Positions 8,530 through 11,872 of a DNA stretch of 11,872 nt are shown here, piece by piece (position 1 is the stretch's first letter; each line of letters starts with the position of its first letter). A program made the translations under genes and the position numbers. The notes below the pieces were generated by a model, which worked only from the letters and a program-made list of their open reading frames with translations, did no database searches and was not told the origin of the DNA. Source of the stretch: an uncultured Flavobacterium sp. (GTDB lineage Bacteria > Bacteroidota > Bacteroidia > Flavobacteriales > Flavobacteriaceae); assembly GCA_946480635.1 (NCBI GenBank), contig CAMLKV010000030.1:1-11872 (forward strand), given 5' to 3'.

Positions 8530-8537
8530 TACATTTG
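8530..8537 (+). promoter_or_regulatory. -7 box of tadA, 5 nt from the start codon
   Basis: TACATTTG is an exact TAnnTTTG match, followed by five bases and then the tadA ATG at 8543. The predicted start site is at or next to the ATG, so the mRNA would be leaderless or nearly so. It faces the dxs box with only 13 bp between them, so RNA polymerase could hardly occupy both at once. Confidence 0.55.
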
Positions 8538-8542
8538 CTGAC

Positions 8543-8983
8543 ATGGAAAATATTTTCACAGACGAGTATTTTATGAAAAAAGCTTTACAGGAAGCTGAAA
8601 CTGCCTTTGATAGAGGTGAGATTCCTGTAGGAGCTGTAATTGTTGTTGATAACAGAGTTATTGCAAGAAGTCACAACCTTACCGAAATGCTTAATGATGT
8701 TACAGCACATGCTGAAATGCAAGCCATTACTGCTTCTGCTAATTTTTTAGGAGGTAAATATTTAAAAGGCTGTACACTTTATGTAACTCTTGAACCTTGC
8801 CAAATGTGTGCTGGTGCATTATACTGGAGTCAAATTTCAAAAATTGTATATGGAGCTTCCGATGAACACAGAGGCTATCGTACCATGGGAGGAAAACTTC
8901 ATCCAAAAACAGAAATCATTTCTGGTGTTATGGAAAATGAATGCTCTTCGTTAATGAAAGAATTCTTTAAAAAAAGACGATAA
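8543..8983 (+). CDS. tadA: tRNA-specific adenosine deaminase (A34 to inosine)
   Basis: Zinc-dependent deaminase of the CDA fold that converts wobble adenosine 34 to inosine in the anticodon of its tRNA substrate (tRNA-Arg(ACG) in bacteria). The zinc site is complete: His56 with catalytic Glu58 in TAHAEMQAI, and Cys86/Cys89 in TLEPCQMCAGAL. EIPVGAVIV (about 26-34) is the usual substrate-side segment. I start at the ATG at 8543 (146 aa, MENIFTDEYFMKKAL), which begins at the family's typical first helix. An in-frame ATG at 8498 would add 15 unconserved residues and overlap dxs and both promoter boxes. Divergent from dxs. A related nucleoside or guanine deaminase is the main alternative, but the N-terminal helix, PVGAV and C-terminal Lys/Arg tail favour TadA. 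Confidence 0.92.
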   Translation: MENIFTDEYFMKKALQEAETAFDRGEIPVGAVIVVDNRVIARSHNLTEMLNDVTAHAEMQAITASANFLGGKYLKGCTLYVTLEPCQMCAGALYWSQISKIVYGASDEHRGYRTMGGKLHPKTEIISGVMENECSSLMKEFFKKRR

Positions 8984-9090
8984 TAGTCATGATTACTTTG
9001 CTAATTCAATTCATTAGCGTGAATTCATTATTTTCAGCTCTTTAATACAACAAAAGAGAACTAACAATCTGAAAGATTTAAAAAAGAAAA

Positions 9091-9110
9091 ACCACGCCAA
9101 TTGGCGTGGT
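9091..9110 (-). terminator. Terminator downstream of the broken csp gene
   Basis: The perfect palindrome ACCACGCC / GGCGTGGT with an AATT loop is followed on the minus strand by TTTTCTTTTTT (bases 9090 down to about 9080). The asymmetric T tract assigns it to minus-strand transcription, 36 bp past the ancestral csp stop. Bases 8984-9090 to its left hold no gene that I can support. Confidence 0.88.
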
Positions 9111-9145
9111 ATAACCTTCATTCTGGTAATCAAAAATAATATATA

Positions 9146-9279
9146 TTATTCGATAACTACTACGTTAGTAGCTACTTTACCTTTACGTCCGTCTTCTTCT
9201 GTGTAGCTCCTGTTTCATCATCAGTTATGAATCCAAAACCTTTAGATTCAACGAAAAATTTAACTTTTCCTGTGCGCAT
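9146..9279 (-). pseudogene. Cold-shock domain protein gene with internal deletion and frameshift
   Basis: Reading minus from the ATG at 9279, the first 24 codons give MRTGKVKFFVESKGFGFITD...ETG, the N-terminal half of a CspA-type RNA chaperone with RNP1 (KGFGFI) intact. The reading then jumps. In another frame the DNA continues SYTEEDGRKGKVATNVVVIE and stops at 9148-9146, the normal C-terminus of flavobacterial Csp proteins. The middle strands, including RNP2 (usually DIFVH), are absent. The remnant is 134 bp against about 195 for an intact 64-aa gene, so roughly 60 bp is missing and the loss is not a multiple of three. Frame 0 ends early at 9172-9174, giving only 35 aa with a foreign tail. 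It also carries V10 where Asn is usual after KFF. Promoter and terminator remain. A functional Csp is very unlikely; the transcript may still be made. Confidence 0.88.
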
Positions 9280-9307
9280 TCTTTGAAATAATAAATTAAT
9301 AATAAAT

Positions 9308-9315
9308 CAAAGATA
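9308..9315 (-). promoter_or_regulatory. -7 box of the broken csp gene
   Basis: On the minus strand this reads TATCTTTG, an exact TAnnTTTG match, with a TTG 15 nt further upstream (plus-strand CAA at 9331-9333). That spacing is slightly short of the usual 17-23. The predicted leader is about 22 nt. No long cold-shock-type 5' leader is apparent. The rest of 9316-9403 is AT-rich and shows no hairpin terminator for aspS. Confidence 0.55.
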
Positions 9316-9403
9316 TACTTTTTATTGAGACAAAAAAGTTTTGCTAAATTTATTTTATAAAAAAATGTTAAATTCTTACAGAAATCAACTAAAACCTAAT
9401 CAA

Positions 9404-11155
9404 TTATTTAAGGTTCAACTTTATAAATAATTCATCTAGTTGCTTGTCATCAATAACTGATGGCGCATCTATCATTACATCACGTCCCGAATTATTTTTA
9501 GGGAAAGCAATAAAATCACGAATTGTTTCCTGACCTCCAAGAATAGCTACCAAACGGTCTAAACCAAAAGCTAAGCCTCCGTGTGGTGGAGCACCATATT
9601 GGAAAGCATTCATTAAGAATCCAAACTGATTTTCTGCTTCTTCTTTTGAAAATCCTAATAATTCGAACATTCTTGCTTGAAGATCTTTATCGTGAATACG
9701 GATTGAACCACCACCTATTTCGTTTCCATTGAGAACCATATCATAAGCGTTAGCTCTAATTTTACCGGGCTCAGTAGAAATTAAATGAATATCTTCTGGT
9801 TTTGGCGATGTAAACGGGTGGTGCATTGCATGATATCTTTCGCTTTCTTCATCCCATTCCAACAATGGAAAATCAACTACCCAAAGAGGAGCAAATTCAT
9901 CTGGTTTACGCAAACCTAATCTAGTTGCAATTTCCATACGTAAAGCACTTAATTGCGCACGGGTTTTATTCGCTGGACCAGACAATACAAAAATAATATC
10001 ACCTTGTTTAGCTCCAGTAGCTTCTGCCCATTTTTTCAAATCTTCCTGATCATAAAACTTATCTACAGATGATTTTAAACTTCCGTCAGCTTCATATTTA
10101 CAGTACACCATTCCCGAAGCACCAACCTGAGGACGTTTTAACCAATCAATTAATGCGTCAATTTCTTTACGGGTATAAGCAGCTCCACCTGGTACAGCAA
10201 TACCTACAACTAATTCAGCCGAATTGAATACTCCAAAATCTTTATGTTGTGCAACAGCATTTAACTCACCAAACTCCATACCGAAACGGATATCTGGCTT
10301 ATCATTACCGTATGTTTTCATCGCATAATCATACGTAATTCTTGGAAACTTATCTACTTCAACACCTTTAATTTCTTTTAATAAATGGCGAGTTAAACTT
10401 TCGAACATATTCAAGATATCTTCTTGCTCAACAAAAGCCATTTCACAGTCAATTTGAGTAAACTCTGGCTGACGATCTGCACGTAAATCCTCGTCACGGA
10501 AACATTTCACGATTTGGAAATATTTGTCCATTCCTCCTACCATCAATAATTGTTTGAATGTTTGAGGTGATTGTGGTAAAGCATAGAATTGTCCAGGATT
10601 CATACGTGAAGGCACCACAAAGTCACGAGCTCCTTCAGGTGTTGACTTAATTAAATATGGAGTTTCTACTTCACAAAATCCTTTAGCAGAAAGGAAATTT
10701 CTAACTTCCATAGCCACTTTATGACGGAACAACAAACTATTTTTTACAGGATTACGGCGAATATCTAAATAACGATACTTCATACGCAACTCTTCGCCTC
10801 CGTCTGTCTCATCTTCAATTGTAAAAGGAGGTAATACTGCTTGATTTAAAACTTTTAATTCTGATACCAAAATTTCGATATCACCAGTAGCCATATTTGG
10901 ATTTTTAGATTCACGCTCAATAACGGTACCTTTCACCTGAATTACAAATTCTCGTCCTAACGTTTTAGCCAATTCAAAAACTGTTTTATCAGTACGATTT
11001 TCATCAAAAATTAACTGCGTAATCCCGTAACGGTCACGCAAATCAACCCAAACCATAAAACCTTTATCACGTGATTTTTGCACCCATCCAGCTAGGGTAA
11101 CTTCTGTATTTATATGTGAAGCGTTTAATTCTCCACAAGTATGACTTCTGTACAT
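9404..11155 (-). CDS. aspS: Aspartyl-tRNA synthetase, bacterial type
   Basis: Class II aminoacyl-tRNA synthetase that charges tRNA-Asp using ATP, in the cytoplasm. I start at the ATG read from 11155 ([14 protein letters not shown], 583 aa); the ATG seven codons earlier adds residues outside the family start and overlaps the promoter box. Domain order: N-terminal OB-fold anticodon-binding domain (about 1-110, with [23 protein letters not shown]), class II catalytic core with motif 2 at [18 protein letters not shown] (219-236), a bacterial GAD insertion domain in the middle (about 290-410), then motif 3 at [13 protein letters not shown] (Arg534). The length matches E. coli AspS (590). The absence of obvious Asp/Asn specificity markers in neighbours means I cannot say whether it is discriminating. 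Divergent from the MORN-like gene. No clear terminator follows, so read-through into the csp remnant is possible. Confidence 0.97.
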   Translation of the reverse strand: MYRSHTCGELNASHINTEVTLAGWVQKSRDKGFMVWVDLRDRYGITQLIFDENRTDKTVFELAKTLGREFVIQVKGTVIERESKNPNMATGDIEILVSELKVLNQAVLPPFTIEDETDGGEELRMKYRYLDIRRNPVKNSLLFRHKVAMEVRNFLSAKGFCEVETPYLIKSTPEGARDFVVPSRMNPGQFYALPQSPQTFKQLLMVGGMDKYFQIVKCFRDEDLRADRQPEFTQIDCEMAFVEQEDILNMFESLTRHLLKEIKGVEVDKFPRITYDYAMKTYGNDKPDIRFGMEFGELNAVAQHKDFGVFNSAELVVGIAVPGGAAYTRKEIDALIDWLKRPQVGASGMVYCKYEADGSLKSSVDKFYDQEDLKKWAEATGAKQGDIIFVLSGPANKTRAQLSALRMEIATRLGLRKPDEFAPLWVVDFPLLEWDEESERYHAMHHPFTSPKPEDIHLISTEPGKIRANAYDMVLNGNEIGGGSIRIHDKDLQARMFELLGFSKEEAENQFGFLMNAFQYGAPPHGGLAFGLDRLVAILGGQETIRDFIAFPKNNSGRDVMIDAPSVIDDKQLDELFIKLNLK

Positions 11156-11173
11156 TATATAAAAATTTGAATG

Positions 11174-11181
11174 CAAATTTA
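11174..11181 (-). promoter_or_regulatory. -7 box of aspS
   Basis: On the minus strand this reads TAAATTTG, an exact TAnnTTTG match, 18 bp before the aspS ATG at 11155, predicting a leader of about 14 nt. A TTG (CAA at 11194-11196 on plus) lies only 12 nt upstream, closer than the usual spacing. Confidence 0.55.
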
Positions 11182-11311
11182 ACCAATTTAGAACAAGTTA
11201 AAAGGCACATAAAACAATTATTTACTGTTTACAAAAAGAATTCCAATGTTAAGTTTTTATCTAATGTTACGAAATTGTTAAGTAAAAGTTTTTTTAATGT
11301 AAATATTTTTA

Positions 11312-11319
11312 TACATTTG
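11312..11319 (+). promoter_or_regulatory. -7 box of the small exported protein gene
   Basis: TACATTTG, the same octamer as at dxs and tadA, lies 37 bp before the ATG at 11357, predicting a leader of about 33 nt. No TTG stands at normal -33 spacing. The rest of the 201-bp aspS/MORN intergenic stretch is AT-rich and shows nothing else I can support. Confidence 0.55.
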
Positions 11320-11356
11320 ATATATAAATGATTGTAAAACCTTAAAACCCAAAGCT

Positions 11357-11704
11357 ATGAAAAAGATTATCACATTATGCGCATTAGTTTTCTCAGGTAT
11401 TGTAATGGCTCAAAATATCGAACCTAAATATGAAATTGAAGGAAACTTAGTCAAAGCCACCTACTACAATGATAACGGTACTGTTAAACAAGAAGGTTAT
11501 TACAAAGATGGAAAAGTTCATGGAAAATGGTCATCATTTGACGAAAAAGGTGTAAAAATTGCAATGGGAGAATATAAAAATGGAGAAAAAACTGGAAAAT
11601 GGTTTTTTTGGGATAAAAACACCTTAAACGAAGTTGATTACAATGATAGCCGAGTTGCAGAAGCAAAAAAATGGTCACAAGGCACTTTAGTTCACAGAAA
11701 CTAA
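11357..11704 (+). CDS. Small exported MORN-repeat-like protein (115 aa)
   Basis: A Sec signal peptide is clear: MKK, a hydrophobic core, and a likely cut after Ala18 (VMA/QN), leaving a mature protein of about 97 aa. No Cys follows the cut, so it is not a lipoprotein. The mature part carries two repeats of the MORN_2/YwqK type with a period of 24 residues, GYYKDGKVHGKW (47-58) and GEYKNGEKTGKW (71-82). A degenerate first unit, KATYYNDNGTVKQ, sits around 33-45. Such repeats form short beta hairpins; the family is widespread in Flavobacteriia and its molecular role is not established. The location is periplasm or cell exterior, by inference. It has its own promoter and terminator, so it is monocistronic. 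Names such as antitoxin or adenylyltransferase that I recall being attached to relatives are not supported by anything visible here. Confidence 0.88.
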   Translation: MKKIITLCALVFSGIVMAQNIEPKYEIEGNLVKATYYNDNGTVKQEGYYKDGKVHGKWSSFDEKGVKIAMGEYKNGEKTGKWFFWDKNTLNEVDYNDSRVAEAKKWSQGTLVHRN

Positions 11705-11728
11705 GCTCAACCATATTCTTACTTATAG

Positions 11729-11757
11729 AAAAACCCTTTCAAATGAAAGGGTTTTTT
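11729..11757. terminator. Terminator of the MORN-like gene, bidirectional in form
   Basis: The stem ACCCTTTCA / TGAAAGGGT with a tiny AA centre (11742-11743) is flanked by A5 on the left and T6 then GT5 on the right. It lies 25 bp after the stop at 11704. The longer T tract on the right suits plus-strand transcription. Confidence 0.92.
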
Positions 11758-11771
11758 GTTTTTCTATCCAT

Positions 11772-11803
11772 AAAAAAAGCCCAAACTTTCGTTTGAGCTT
11801 TTT
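11772..11803 (-). terminator. Terminator of the tRNA-Leu transcript
   Basis: Read on the minus strand, GCTCAAAC-GAAA-GTTTGGGC forms an 8-bp stem with one U-G wobble and a GAAA tetraloop, followed by seven T. On the plus strand the wobble becomes a C-A mismatch, so the element is oriented for minus-strand transcription. It begins 6 nt past the tRNA 3' end. Confidence 0.9.
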
Positions 11804-11804
11804 G

Positions 11805-11872
11805 TGCGGGTGATAGGACTCGAACCTACACGCCTTGCGGCACCAGATCCTAAGTCTGGCACGTCTACCAAT
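11805..11872 (-). tRNA. tRNA-Leu(TAG), 5' end cut by the window edge
   Basis: Reading the minus strand leftward from 11872: the end of the D arm (TTGGTAGACGTG), anticodon stem CCAGA/TCTGG around the loop CTTAGGA, and anticodon TAG (11852-11850). There follows a long class II variable arm with TGCCGCAAGGCG, typical of leucine tRNAs. The T arm has the TTCGAGT loop, and the 3' acceptor strand CACCCGC plus discriminator A ends at 11805. CCA is not encoded. About 17-20 nt of the 5' end, predicted to begin GCGGGTG, lies beyond the window. It would read CUA and other CUN codons. Confidence 0.95.

Larger units (their letters stand above)
8509..8537. repeat. 9-bp perfect inverted repeat in the dxs/tadA intergenic region
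   Basis: CAAATGTAC (8509-8517) and GTACATTTG (8529-8537) are exact reverse complements separated by 11 bp. Each arm contains one of the two divergent -7 boxes, so the symmetry may simply reflect two identical promoters. It could also be an operator, but no regulator is encoded next to it. Confidence 0.75.

Noticed and set aside
8505..8534. Upstream alternative start for dxs (ATG read from 8534)
   Set aside because: It adds ten unconserved residues, and its coding would run through both -7 boxes of the divergent promoter region.
8498..8542. Upstream alternative start for tadA (ATG at 8498)
   Set aside because: The added 15 residues are not family-like and overlap the dxs start and both promoter boxes.
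9038..9058. Imperfect hairpin CTCTTT / AAAGAG after tadA
   Set aside because: Six AT-rich pairs, no T tract on the plus side; not enough for a tadA terminator.
9172..9279. The 35-aa frame of the csp remnant as a functional small protein
   Set aside because: Its last eleven residues are out-of-frame translation of the csp C-terminal DNA, and it lacks most of the beta-barrel, so a pseudogene is the simpler reading.
11116..11331. Plus-strand 71-aa open frame across the aspS start
   Set aside because: It overlaps the aspS N-terminus and its promoter, is low-complexity and Lys/Asn/Leu-rich from AT-rich DNA, and has no recognisable feature.
1..11872. Mobile element, CRISPR array, phage or defence island
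   Set aside because: I found no transposase, terminal repeats, repeat-spacer pattern, integrase or attachment site. The tRNA-Leu edge is a possible integration target but no duplicated 3' end is visible.

Overview
This AT-rich window reads as chromosomal DNA from a Bacteroidota bacterium, most likely a Flavobacterium or close relative in the Flavobacteriaceae. Four things point there. The proteins have a flavobacterial character. One secreted protease ends in a type IX secretion (T9SS) sorting domain. Genes lack clear Shine-Dalgarno sites. Most transcription units are preceded by the Bacteroidota -7 promoter octamer TAnnTTTG. I see no insertion sequence, phage gene, CRISPR array or integrase.

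Layout, left to right. (1) The 3' three-quarters of nrdA, the class I ribonucleotide reductase large subunit, runs off the left edge and ends in a strong terminator. (2) A 74-aa protein of unknown function overlaps a GNAT acetyltransferase by 4 bp. Both are followed on the same strand by a dGTPase-type HD hydrolase (dgt). (3) A secreted 886-aa M36 (fungalysin-type) zinc metalloprotease carries a PA-domain insertion and a T9SS C-terminal domain. It is convergent with dxs, with a bidirectional terminator between them. (4) dxs (minus) and tadA (plus) diverge from a 38-bp intergenic region. Two TACATTTG boxes there form a perfect inverted repeat, each only 4-5 nt from a start codon. (5) Between tadA and aspS lies a broken minus-strand cold-shock (csp) gene. 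Its core, including the second RNA-binding motif, is deleted and its frame is shifted, yet promoter and terminator are still recognisable. (6) aspS (minus) diverges from a small exported MORN-repeat-like protein. (7) The right edge cuts a minus-strand tRNA-Leu(TAG), whose own terminator is convergent with that of the MORN gene.

Most of the content is housekeeping: dNTP supply (nrdA) and dNTP hydrolysis (dgt), isoprenoid precursor synthesis (dxs), and translation (tadA wobble deamination, aspS, tRNA-Leu). Two secreted proteins are the accessory elements. I did not find a convincing new multi-gene system. The observations most worth following are the decayed csp gene, the symmetric and possibly leaderless dxs/tadA promoter pair, and the unassigned 74-aa protein translationally coupled to the acetyltransferase.
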